From positions 1 through 7,327 of the forward strand of contig CABUOA010000062.1 in NCBI GenBank assembly GCA_902493145.1: 7,327 nucleotides of DNA, written 5' to 3'. The stretch comes from an uncultured Collinsella sp. (GTDB lineage: Bacteria; Actinomycetota; Coriobacteriia; Coriobacteriales; Coriobacteriaceae). Made by a program: the position numbers and the translations under genes. Positions within the stretch are counted from its first letter, which is position 1; each line of letters opens with the position of its first letter. This document shows positions 1 to 7,326 of the stretch, in pieces. A model generated the notes under the pieces. That model had not been told where the DNA came from, did no database searches, and saw nothing but the letters and a program-made list of their open reading frames with translations.

Positions 1-22
1 TCGCATGTATGAAAGGAAGATC

Positions 23-964
23 ATGCTCGATCAGGCTTATTCTCGTCGTCAGTTCCTCGGCCTCGCTGGTGGCCTTGCCAGCATCGTCGGACTCGGTCTC
101 GTTGGTTGCGGCGGCGCAGGCGCATCCGACGCCGCCGACAAGGGCAGTGCCGCTGCCGCTGCCGAGTCCGTCTCCGGCGAGGTGACCTACGACGGCGCCT
201 CCTCGTTCCAGGCTCTCGTCGAGGCTGCTGCCGAGAAGTTCATGGACGCCAACCCGGACGTCTCCATCTCCGGCTCGGGCAACGGTTCGGGCAAGGGCCT
301 GACCGCTGTCGCCGCCGGCACCGTCACCATCGGTAACTCCGACGTCTTCGCCGAGACCAAGCTCGAGGCCGATCAGGTCAAGAACCTCGTCGACCACGAG
401 GTCGCCGTCGTGGGCATGGGCCCCGTCGTCTCCAAGAACGTCAAGGTCGATGACCTGTCCCTCGAGCAGCTCAAGGGCATCTTCTCCGGCCAGATCACCA
501 ACTGGAAGGAGGTCGGCGGCGACGACGCTACCATCGTCGTCCTCAACCGCAAGGCAGGCTCCGGTACCCGCGCCACCTTCGAGGCTGCCGTCTTTGGCGA
601 CGAGGCCGTCGACTTTAAGGGCGACGCCGAGCTCGACAAGTCCGGTGACGTCCAGACTCAGATGGGCAGCACCGACAACGCCATCTCTTACCTGGACTTC
701 TCGCACTTCGATGACTCCAAGTTCAATGCCATCAAGGTCGAGGGCGTGGAGCCCAAGAGCGCAAACGTCACCGACGATTCCTTTAAGATTTGGGCTACCG
801 AGCACATGTACTGCGCGAAGGACGCCGACGAGGCCACCAAGGCCTTCCTGGAGTTCATGCTTTCCGACGACGTCCAGGGCAAGCTCGTCGAGGAGCAGGG
901 CTTCATTCCCGTCTCTGCGATGAAGGTCGTCAAGGACGCCAGCGGCAAGGTCTCCGCTAAATAA
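23..964 (+). CDS. pstS: Phosphate ABC transporter substrate-binding lipoprotein PstS (Tat-type signal)
   Basis: This is the periplasmic-type phosphate receptor of the PstSCAB importer, anchored to the outer face of the membrane. The 313-residue product starts with a signal peptide carrying SRRQFL at residues 7-12, a twin-arginine motif, then a hydrophobic stretch and a lipobox LVGC with the lipidated cysteine at residue 29. The signal therefore looks like a Tat-exported lipoprotein. An Ala/Ser-rich linker follows. The mature domain shows PstS hallmarks: SGSGNGSGKG, in the position of the first phosphate-contacting loop, and KAGSGTRATFEAA, the Arg/Ser/Thr phosphate loop. I chose the ATG at 23 because AAAGGAAG (12-19) sits just upstream; an in-frame ATG at 5 would add six residues, and its ribosome site would lie outside the window. 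The gene heads the operon, with pstC 24 nt downstream. Its codons are strongly biased to C-ending forms, consistent with high expression. The promoter is not in the window. Confidence 0.95.
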   Translation: MLDQAYSRRQFLGLAGGLASIVGLGLVGCGGAGASDAADKGSAAAAAESVSGEVTYDGASSFQALVEAAAEKFMDANPDVSISGSGNGSGKGLTAVAAGTVTIGNSDVFAETKLEADQVKNLVDHEVAVVGMGPVVSKNVKVDDLSLEQLKGIFSGQITNWKEVGGDDATIVVLNRKAGSGTRATFEAAVFGDEAVDFKGDAELDKSGDVQTQMGSTDNAISYLDFSHFDDSKFNAIKVEGVEPKSANVTDDSFKIWATEHMYCAKDADEATKAFLEFMLSDDVQGKLVEEQGFIPVSAMKVVKDASGKVSAK

Positions 965-988
965 GTAATCGCCCCGGAAAGGTTTGCA

Positions 989-1897
989 ATGGCAAAACAG
1001 CTGCCAAAGCGCGACCTTGAGAACGTAGGCCTGGGCGTCACGGGCGCGTGCGTAGCGCTCGTGACGCTTGTCGTTGCCGCGCTCATCTTTATGGTCGCCC
1101 AAAAGGGCCTCTCGGCATTTGTTAAGGACGGCGTTTCGGTCGTCGAGTTCTTCACCGGCACCAAGTGGGACCTGGCCAACACGGCCGAAAACGGCCTGCC
1201 CTATACCGGCGCCCTGCCTCTGATCATCACCTCGTTTGCGGTCATGGTGCTCTCCACGCTCATCGCGCTGCCCATCGCCATCGGCTCTGCCATCTTTGCG
1301 GTCGAGATTAGCCCTAAGTTTGGCTCCAAGGTCTTTCAGCCGCTTATTGAGCTTTTGACCGGCATTCCCTCGGTCGTCTTTGGCCTGATCGGCTTTCACG
1401 TGGTCGTTGGCCTCATGAAGAGCGTTTTCCACGTGAGCACGGGTCTGGGCATCTTGCCCGGCGCCATCGTACTGGCCGTCATGATTCTGCCGACGATGAC
1501 TACGCTTTCGGTCGACGGCCTGCGCGCCGTGCCCGATAGCTACCGTCAGGGCTCGCTCGCGCTGGGCTACACCCGCTGGCAGACCATCTGGCACGTGGTG
1601 CTCAAGAGCGCTATGCCATCGCTCATGACCGCAGTCATCCTTGGCATGACCCGCGCCTTTGGCGAGACGCTCGCCGTGCGCATGGTTATCGGCGGCATCG
1701 AGGCCATGCCGACGTCGCTGCTGTCGCCTGCGTCCACCATCACCACCACGCTTACCACGTCCATGGCGGTCTATGCCGAGGGTTCGGCCCAGGACGACGT
1801 CTTGTGGGCGCTCGGCCTGCTGCTGATGGGCATGAGTCTCATCTTTATCCTGATCATCCATCTCATTGGCCGCAAGGGGGCGAAGGCTCGTGGCTAG
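989..1897 (+). CDS. pstC: Phosphate ABC transporter permease PstC
   Basis: This is one of the two membrane subunits that form the phosphate channel with PstA. The 302-residue protein has an N-terminal membrane span at about 17-37, an extracytoplasmic loop at about 40-72, and further hydrophobic segments at about 74-106, 117-145, 155-176, 208-230 and 270-293, matching the six-span PstC/PstA plan. The cytoplasmic EAA-type coupling loop that docks on the ATPase is visible at about 183-227, with the conserved pattern SYRQGSLALGYTRWQ and then RAFGET. The length is usual for the family. The ATG at 989 is preceded by GGAAAGG (976-982). The 3' end overlaps the start of pstA by 8 nt, which points to translational coupling. 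PstC is told from PstA by gene order and by its longer N-terminal region with the first extracytoplasmic loop; the assignment is firm at family level. Confidence 0.95.
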   Translation: MAKQLPKRDLENVGLGVTGACVALVTLVVAALIFMVAQKGLSAFVKDGVSVVEFFTGTKWDLANTAENGLPYTGALPLIITSFAVMVLSTLIALPIAIGSAIFAVEISPKFGSKVFQPLIELLTGIPSVVFGLIGFHVVVGLMKSVFHVSTGLGILPGAIVLAVMILPTMTTLSVDGLRAVPDSYRQGSLALGYTRWQTIWHVVLKSAMPSLMTAVILGMTRAFGETLAVRMVIGGIEAMPTSLLSPASTITTTLTTSMAVYAEGSAQDDVLWALGLLLMGMSLIFILIIHLIGRKGAKARG

Positions 1898-2812
1898 CAC
1901 GCGCATCCTTATCGACGAGGCGAGACTCGGGCGTGTCCAAAAGCAGGACCGCATCGCCACGGGCGTGCTGACGGCAATCGTCGCCATCGTCATGCTCATC
2001 GTCGTCTCCATGGTGGCCTATATTCTGTTCGAGGGCATCTCGACGCTGTTCCAGCCGGGATTTCTCACGCAGCCCGCACGCGCCAACGGAACGCAGGGCG
2101 GCGTGCTCTACCAGCTGTTCGACTCGTTCTACCTACTGCTGATCACCTTAGGTATCTCGGTGCCCATCAGCCTGGGCGGCGCGGTCTTCCTGGTCGAGTA
2201 CGCGCCGGACGGCCCCATCCGCGACATCGCCTCCACCGCCATCGAGACGCTGTCCTCGCTGCCCTCCATTGTCGTAGGCATGTTCGGCTTTCTGGTGTTC
2301 TCGGTGCAGCTGGGCTGGAAGTACTCCATCATCTCCGGCGCCGTCGCGCTCACCATGTTCAACATCCCCATCCTGGTGCGCGTGATTCAGCAGGCGCTCG
2401 AGGACGTGCCGCAGGCCCAGCGCGATGCGTGCCTGGCCATGGGCCTCACTCGCTGGGAGGCCACACTGCACATCCTGATTCCCGAGGCCATGCCCGCCAT
2501 CGTGACCGGCATCGTGCTTTCGGCCGGCCGCGTGTTTGGCGAGGCCGCGGCGCTGCTCTTTACCTCGGGCATGAGCTCGCCGGTTCGCCTGAACTTCTTG
2601 AGCTTTAACCTGTCGAGCCCCACCTGCGCCTGGAACGTGTTCCGTCCCGGCGAGTCGCTGGCCGTGCACATCTACAAGATCTATGGCGAGGGCAGCCCCG
2701 AGGCCCAGCAGATCGTCTGGGGCACCGCGGCACTGCTGATGATTTGCGTGCTGCTGTTTAACGTAGTCGCCCGTATCGTAGGCAAGCAACTGGCAAGGAG
2801 GATGACGGCCGA

Positions 2813-2816
<4 letters not shown>
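1890..2816 (+). CDS. pstA: Phosphate ABC transporter permease PstA
   Basis: This is the second channel-forming permease of the phosphate importer. I place the start at the GTG at 1890, giving 308 residues: the purine-rich stretch AAGGGGGCGAAGG (1874-1886) lies directly upstream, and the start overlaps the last 8 nt of pstC. An in-frame TTG at 1866 would add eight residues but is less likely. A hydrophobic span at about 23-47 is followed by an extracytoplasmic loop and further spans at about 79-103, 122-140, 147-166, 200-226 and 275-296. The EAA coupling loop is at about 177-218, with QRDACLAMGLTRWEA and GRVFGEAA. The C-terminal region contains a second extracytoplasmic loop (about 229-270) before the last span, as in PstA proteins. 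The stop overlaps the pstB start as ATGA, so the two are very probably translated together. Confidence 0.94.
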
Positions 2817-3685
<869 letters not shown>

Positions 3686-3740
3686 TCCGGAACATGCTTG
3701 AGGCCCGCGGCGGCCACGGTCGCCACGGGACTGATTGGAG

Positions 3741-3778
3741 AGGCGGGTCATCTCTTGCGGGAGATGGTCCGCCTTTTT
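3741..3778 (+). terminator. Intrinsic terminator of the pst operon
   Basis: A 14-bp stem without mismatches (3741-3754 with 3761-3774, including two G-U pairs) closes a 6-nt loop TTGCGG and runs directly into a T-tract ending at 3778. It lies 55 nt after the pstB stop and before the promoter and ribosome site of the next gene, so it should separate the two transcription units. No phoU gene lies between pstB and this site. Confidence 0.9.
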
Positions 3779-3804
3779 GTGTCGTGTGCGCCCCGCCTTT
3801 TCGC

Positions 3805-3813
3805 TGCTATCAT
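3805..3813 (+). promoter_or_regulatory. Candidate extended -10 promoter for the ABC-F/HAD unit
   Basis: TGCTATCAT forms an extended -10 element (TGN followed by TATCAT, 4 of 6 to TATAAT) about 36 nt before the ABC-F start and 27 nt after the pst terminator. No good -35 hexamer is seen at 16-18 bp upstream, which fits an extended -10 type. The position between a terminator and a gene with a strong ribosome site supports it. The call rests on motif and position only. Confidence 0.45.
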
Positions 3814-3848
3814 GGACAACGTTGAATTTCTACGAAGGAGCAGGGCAT

Positions 3849-5708
3849 ATGGCGATTCTTTTGGGATGCGATTCCATCAGCCTAGAGTTTCCCACCAAGC
3901 ATATTTTCGATAGCGTGACGCTCGGCGTGGGCGAGGGCGACCGCATTGGCATTGTCGGTAAAAACGGCGACGGCAAGTCGACGCTGCTGAGCGTGCTCGC
4001 CGGCACGCTGGAGCCCGATGACGGACGCGTGACGCATCGCCGCGGCACGACGATCGGTCTGCTCGGCCAAAAGGACAACCTGGTCGATACCGACACCGTG
4101 CATCATGCCGTCGTGGGCGACGCGCCCGAGTATGAGTGGGCGTCGAGTCCGCGTACGCGCCAGATTCTGGCCGGCCTCATCAGCGATGTGCCCTGGGAAG
4201 GCACAGTGGGCGAGCTTTCGGGCGGCCAGCGCCGTCGCGTGGACCTCGCGCGCCTGCTGATCGGCGACTACGACGTGCTCATGCTCGACGAGCCCACCAA
4301 CCACCTGGACATGCGTACCATCAACTGGCTTGCGCGTCACTTAAAGGCCCGCTGGCAGCGCGGTCAGGGCGCCATGCTCGTGGTCACGCACGATCGCTGG
4401 TTCTTGGACGAGGTCTGCACCAGCATGTGGGAGGTCCACGACGGCCAGGTCGATCCCTTCGAGGGCGGCTACTCGGCATACATCCTGCAGCGCGTGGAGC
4501 GCGACCGCATGGCCGCCGTCACCGAGGAGCGCCGCCGCAACATGGCGCGCAAGGAGCTCGCGTGGCTGAGCCGCGGCGCCCAGGCACGTTCCACCAAGCC
4601 CAAGTTTCGCGTGGATGCCGCTCGCGAGCTGATCGCCGACGTGCCGCCCGTGCGTGACGAGCTGGAGCTCAAGCGCCTGGCCGTGAGCCGCCTGGGCAAG
4701 CAGGTTATCGATGTGGTCGACGTGGACGCCGGCTATGCGGATGCCGATGGCACGTCCAAACAGGTGCTCACCGATGTGACCTGGCTCATCGGCGCGGGCG
4801 ACCGCTATGGTCTTTTGGGCGAGAACGGCGCCGGCAAGTCGACGCTGCTCGACGTGATCCAGGGCAAGATCGCGCCCCTGCGCGGCCGCGTGAAGATCGG
4901 CCAGACGGTGCGCTTTGGCGTGCTGTCGCAGCAGCTCGAGGAGCTCGAACCCTACATGGGCGACACGATCCGCGAGGTGCTCAGCCACTATAAGAAGTAC
5001 TACGTCATTGACGGCAAGGAGACTTCACCCGAGAAGCTCTGCGAGCGTCTGGGCTTTACGACGCAGCAGCTCTGGAGCCGCATCGGCGATCTTTCGGGCG
5101 GCCAGCGCCGTCGTCTGTCGCTGCTACTGACAATCCTGGACGAGCCCAACGTGCTCATCCTGGACGAGCCCGGCAACGACCTGGATACCGACATGCTGGC
5201 GATTGTCGAGGACTTGCTGGACGGCTGGCCGGGCACGCTGATCCTGGTGACGCACGACCGCTTCTTGATGGAGCGCGTGACCGACCAGCAGTGGGCACTG
5301 CTCGACGGTCACCTGACGCATATGCCCGGCGGCGTGGACCAGTACCTGCGCCTGTGCAACGCCACGGCCGAGGGCGAGCCCGTGGGCGCACCGAGTGCCA
5401 AGACCGGCACGTTCGACACCGGCGCCGCAGCGGTTGCGGCCGAAAAGCCCAAGACGAGCGGGCAGCCCAACGGTCTTTCCAACGCCGAGCGCCAGAAGCT
5501 CCGCCGCGAGGTGAGCTCGCTCGAGCGCAAGATGGAGACGCAGCGCGCTCGCGTGGAGGAGGCCGAGGCTGCGATGGCGCAGGTCGACCCCACCAATTAC
5601 ACGGCGCTGGGCGAGCAGCAGGCAAAGATCGACGAGGCCCACGCCGCCATGGACGAGTTGGAGATGGCGTGGCTCGAGGCGAGCGAGAAGCTCGAGGGCG
5701 AGGAGTAG
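3849..5708 (+). CDS. ABC-F family ATPase, Uup-like, with C-terminal coiled coil
   Basis: This is a soluble twin-ATPase protein without membrane spans. ABC-F proteins act on ribosomes or, for Uup, also on branched DNA; which applies here cannot be read from sequence. The 619 residues hold NBD1 with Walker A GKNGDGKST (37-45), signature LSGGQRRR (123-130), Walker B VLMLDEP (143-149) with Glu148, and His181. A charged linker follows (about 210-285) containing WLSRGAQARSTKPKFR, the Uup-type pattern. NBD2 has GENGAGKST (324-332), LSGGQRRR (415-422), VLILDEP (435-441) with Glu440, and His469. A low-complexity Ala/Gly segment (about 505-545) leads to a charged C-terminal coiled coil (about 545-617), as in Uup. 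In NBD2 the usual DEPTNDLD reads DEPGNDLD. The start is the ATG at 3849, preceded by GAAGGAG (3834-3840); the upstream open frame runs into the terminator and is not coding. It is probably cotranscribed with the HAD gene 6 nt downstream. Confidence 0.93.
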   Translation: MAILLGCDSISLEFPTKHIFDSVTLGVGEGDRIGIVGKNGDGKSTLLSVLAGTLEPDDGRVTHRRGTTIGLLGQKDNLVDTDTVHHAVVGDAPEYEWASSPRTRQILAGLISDVPWEGTVGELSGGQRRRVDLARLLIGDYDVLMLDEPTNHLDMRTINWLARHLKARWQRGQGAMLVVTHDRWFLDEVCTSMWEVHDGQVDPFEGGYSAYILQRVERDRMAAVTEERRRNMARKELAWLSRGAQARSTKPKFRVDAARELIADVPPVRDELELKRLAVSRLGKQVIDVVDVDAGYADADGTSKQVLTDVTWLIGAGDRYGLLGENGAGKSTLLDVIQGKIAPLRGRVKIGQTVRFGVLSQQLEELEPYMGDTIREVLSHYKKYYVIDGKETSPEKLCERLGFTTQQLWSRIGDLSGGQRRRLSLLLTILDEPNVLILDEPGNDLDTDMLAIVEDLLDGWPGTLILVTHDRFLMERVTDQQWALLDGHLTHMPGGVDQYLRLCNATAEGEPVGAPSAKTGTFDTGAAAVAAEKPKTSGQPNGLSNAERQKLRREVSSLERKMETQRARVEEAEAAMAQVDPTNYTALGEQQAKIDEAHAAMDELEMAWLEASEKLEGEE

Positions 5709-5714
5709 GCGAGG

Positions 5715-6485
5715 ATGATCAAGGCCGCGTTTTTCGATATCGATGGCACGTTGCTGAGCTTTAAGACCCATCGGATTCCGGCGTCGGCGCAGCAGGTGCT
5801 CGACAGCTTTCATGAGCAGGGGATTGCGTGCGTGATCGCCACGGGTCGCCCGACCTATCAGATGCCCGATTGGCTGTTCGATCTTGGTTGGGATGCGTAC
5901 ATTACGCTTTCGGGCCAGCACTGCTTTGATGCCGAGGGGGTTTACCGCAGCTGCCCGATCGATCCGGACGACGTCGCGGTGATCGTGGACCAGGTGGCCG
6001 AGGGGCGCTACGACTCGCTGTGCATGCAGGGCGAGAACTCGTTTGTGAACCGCCTGTCCGAGCGCGTGGTGACGGCCGGTAGCAACGCGGGAATCGTCTA
6101 CCACGAGGAGCCGTTTGAGCATGCCTTCGATGCGCCGGTCTACCAGTTCTGCGCCTTTGTGGACCCTGCCGACGAGCATATCGTGACCGACGCGGTGTCG
6201 CATTCGCTCACCACGCGCTGGTGCGACCTGTTCTGCGACATTATTCCTGCTAACGGCGGCAAGGACCTGGGCGTGGCGGCGACGCTCGAGCGGCTTGGTA
6301 TCGATGCGAGCGAGGCGATTGCCTTTGGCGACGGCGAGAACGACCTGTCGATGTTTGCCGCCGTGGGCACGAGCGTGGCCATGGGCAACGCGCAGGATAC
6401 CGTGAAGGCCGCGGCGACCTACGTGACGACCGCCGTGGACGACGACGGCATCTACAACGCCGCCAAGCACTTTGGGCTGATGTAA
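5715..6485 (+). CDS. HAD superfamily (Cof-type, class IIB) phosphatase
   Basis: This is a cytosolic Mg-dependent phosphohydrolase; family members act on sugar phosphates, nucleotides or cofactors such as FMN and PLP, and the substrate here is unknown. In 256 residues the four HAD motifs are seen: motif I FDIDGTL with nucleophile Asp8 and acid/base Asp10, motif II ATGRP with Thr43, motif III Lys183 in GGKDLGVAATLERLGI, and motif IV FGDGENDLSMF with Asp206 and Asp210. A cap domain occupies about residues 80-180, between motifs II and III, as in the C2-cap Cof type. The terminal segment (VAMGNAQDTVKAAATYVT) is also family-typical. The ATG at 5715 lies 6 nt after the ABC-F stop, with GAGGAG (5700-5705) inside the end of that gene as ribosome site, so the two are almost certainly one transcript. 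A strong terminator follows the stop. Confidence 0.92.
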   Translation: MIKAAFFDIDGTLLSFKTHRIPASAQQVLDSFHEQGIACVIATGRPTYQMPDWLFDLGWDAYITLSGQHCFDAEGVYRSCPIDPDDVAVIVDQVAEGRYDSLCMQGENSFVNRLSERVVTAGSNAGIVYHEEPFEHAFDAPVYQFCAFVDPADEHIVTDAVSHSLTTRWCDLFCDIIPANGGKDLGVAATLERLGIDASEAIAFGDGENDLSMFAAVGTSVAMGNAQDTVKAAATYVTTAVDDDGIYNAAKHFGLM

Positions 6486-6507
6486 CTGCGGGCCGGCACC
6501 CGGCGCC

Positions 6508-6544
6508 TGGGGACACTCCTTGCGGGGCGTCCCCATTTTGTTTT
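6508..6544 (+). terminator. Intrinsic terminator after the HAD gene
   Basis: A 12-position stem (6508-6519 with 6524-6535) has one A-C mismatch and one G-U pair, a 4-nt loop TTGC, and is followed by TTTTGTTTT (6536-6544). The stem includes GGGGAC paired with GTCCCC. A smaller GC hairpin (GCCGG 6492-6496 with CCGGC 6500-6504) stands just before it. It starts 22 nt after the HAD stop codon. Confidence 0.87.
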
Positions 6545-6572
6545 CGTCCCGCACGTTTTGTGAAACACGGCT

Positions 6573-6620
6573 AACTTTTAGGCAAAGTAGTAAGACATGG
6601 GCAACTTTTGCGGTAAAGTA
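6573..6620 (+). promoter_or_regulatory. Two near-palindromic direct repeats, candidate operator of the DtxR-family gene
   Basis: Repeat 1 (6573-6589, AACTTTTAGGCAAAGTA) and repeat 2 (6603-6620, AACTTTTGCGGTAAAGTA) differ by one inserted base and two or three changes. Their starts lie exactly 30 bp apart, about three helical turns, so they would sit on the same DNA face. Each is itself an imperfect palindrome with ACTTT/AAAGT arms around a 5-6 nt centre. A third, half-like copy, GCAAAAGTA, is at 6627-6635. The region is clearly more AT-rich than its surroundings. GGCTAACT occurs at 6569 and again at 6642, and resembles half of a DtxR/IdeR-type box. Location 54-101 nt before the regulator's start suggests autoregulation; this is inference, and the binding protein is not proven. 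Confidence 0.5.
6592..6619 (+). promoter_or_regulatory. Candidate promoter of the DtxR-family gene
   Basis: AAGACA (6592-6597, 4 of 6 to the -35 consensus) and TAAAGT (6614-6619, 4 of 6 to the -10 consensus) are 16 bp apart. The -10 lies inside the second palindromic repeat, so a protein bound there would block polymerase. The match is moderate and other hexamer choices in this AT-rich stretch are possible. Confidence 0.3.
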
Positions 6621-6673
6621 AATCAAGCAAAAGTATCCAAAGGCTAACTAGAAGCCATCGCGAAAGGCGGCCC

Positions 6674-7063
6674 ATGGCCCTGCGTGAATCCGGAGAAGAC
6701 TATCTCGAATCGATCTACGTTCTATCGGAACGTCAGGGCATCGTGCGCTCGATCGACGTTGCGGAGTACCTCGGCGTAACCAAGGCGAGCGTTTCCAAGG
6801 CCATGGCGACGTTGGAAAGCAACGGCTATGTCGAAATGGGCAAGCGCGACGTTCATCTGACGGAGCGTGGTCTGGAGGTCGCTCGCCAAATGTGGGAGCG
6901 TCACTGCTTTTTTGTAGGTCTGCTAGAGGACGCAGGCGTAACGCCCGAGGTTGCCTCGCAAGAGGGCTGTCACATGGAGCACTGCCTGAGCGAGGAGAGT
7001 TTCGAGAAGCTAAGGTCGATGCTGAGGCGGGAAGATGTAGCGGGTCCAAAAACAGAAGCCTAA
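6674..7063 (+). CDS. DtxR/MntR-family metal-dependent transcriptional repressor
   Basis: This is a DNA-binding repressor that senses Fe(II) or Mn(II) and typically shuts off metal-uptake genes when metal is plentiful. The 129-residue protein opens with GEDYLESIYVL, the family's first-helix signature. A winged helix-turn-helix follows at about 24-65 (IDVAEYLGVTKASVSKAMATLESNGYV, split here as IDVAEYLGVTKASVS and KAMATLESNGYV; wing ends in HLTERG). The dimerization/metal domain comes next, with RHCFF and CHMEHCLSEE. Candidate metal ligands are Asp9, Glu12, His77, Cys99, Glu102 and His103. Cys at 99 resembles DtxR/IdeR; Bacillus subtilis MntR has Glu there. There is no SH3-like third domain, so this is the short, MntR-length form. 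The ATG at 6674 has AAAGGCGG (6663-6670) upstream. The gene appears monocistronic, and no metal transporter is adjacent in the window. No clear terminator hairpin with a T-tract follows. Metal specificity is undecided. Confidence 0.92.
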   Translation: MALRESGEDYLESIYVLSERQGIVRSIDVAEYLGVTKASVSKAMATLESNGYVEMGKRDVHLTERGLEVARQMWERHCFFVGLLEDAGVTPEVASQEGCHMEHCLSEESFEKLRSMLRREDVAGPKTEA

Positions 7064-7199
7064 CTGACCCACAGTAGCGCGGAGTTCACGCAAAGCGCGA
7101 ACCAGCGACCGGGACCAGCGGCCCTTTCGGCCAAGTCCATTTCAGCAAAGGAACCCCGCCAGCAAGCGATGCCCAAGAACCGCCGGCTGTGTCAATGCA
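7064..7199. other. Non-coding spacer with two small hairpins
   Basis: No convincing gene is seen in this stretch. Two hairpins can be drawn. The first is GTTCACGC (7084-7091) with GCGCGAAC (7095-7102), loop AAA, one A-C mismatch. The second is GGAC (7112-7115) and GGCC (7120-7123) pairing with GGCC (7129-7132) and GTCC (7135-7138). Neither has a T-tract, so neither is a typical terminator. On the minus strand an open frame without a good start runs from 7191 down to a stop at 7062-7060; its only ATG (7140-7138) would give 26 residues. The spacer may be one unit with the large palindrome that follows. Confidence 0.4.
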
Positions 7200-7326
7200 G
7201 GCCGGGGCCGGGCTTGGTTTTGAAAACACTCCGCAGCGCGAGGCCCGCCTTTCCGTTGCTCCGCAGGAGCAGGAAAGACGGGCCTCATGCGCGAGGACGT
7301 TTTCAAAACCAAGCCCGGCCCCGGCC
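7200..7326. repeat. Giant palindrome: perfect 28-bp inverted repeat enclosing a second long hairpin
   Basis: The left arm 7200-7227 and right arm 7299-7326 are exact reverse complements over 28 bp, beginning GGCCGGGGCCGGGCTTGG on the left. The 71-bp interior is palindromic too: GCGC 7236-7239 with 7289-7292; 7240-7254 with 7272-7286 (14 of 15 paired, C7248 opposite A7278); TGCTCC 7257-7262 with GGAGCA 7266-7271; loop GCA. Small bulges are GT (7255-7256) and AT (7287-7288). An 8/6-nt internal loop joins the outer and inner stems. In all, about 52 base pairs fit in 127 nt. Each arm carries its own small palindrome, GTTTT-G-AAAAC. No open frame of note lies inside. The form suits a MITE or repeated extragenic palindrome, or a long structured RNA. 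There is no long T-tract, so a plain terminator is less likely. Any target-site duplication on the right is outside the window. Confidence 0.85.

Noticed and set aside
3735..3848. Upstream in-frame extension of the ABC-F gene
   Set aside because: It begins just before the pst terminator stem and runs through the terminator. The ATG at 3849 has a strong GAAGGAG site and starts at the family-typical N-terminus.
5124..6626. Open frame of 500 codons on the minus strand
   Set aside because: It lies opposite the ABC-F and HAD genes, whose motifs are intact. Its Arg/His/Leu-rich translation has no recognizable domain and is the usual antisense shadow of GC-rich genes.
7060..7191. Minus-strand open frame next to the palindrome, ending at 7060
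   Set aside because: Its only ATG would give 26 residues with no clear ribosome site, and the alternative TTG start is weak. I cannot support it as a gene from sequence alone.
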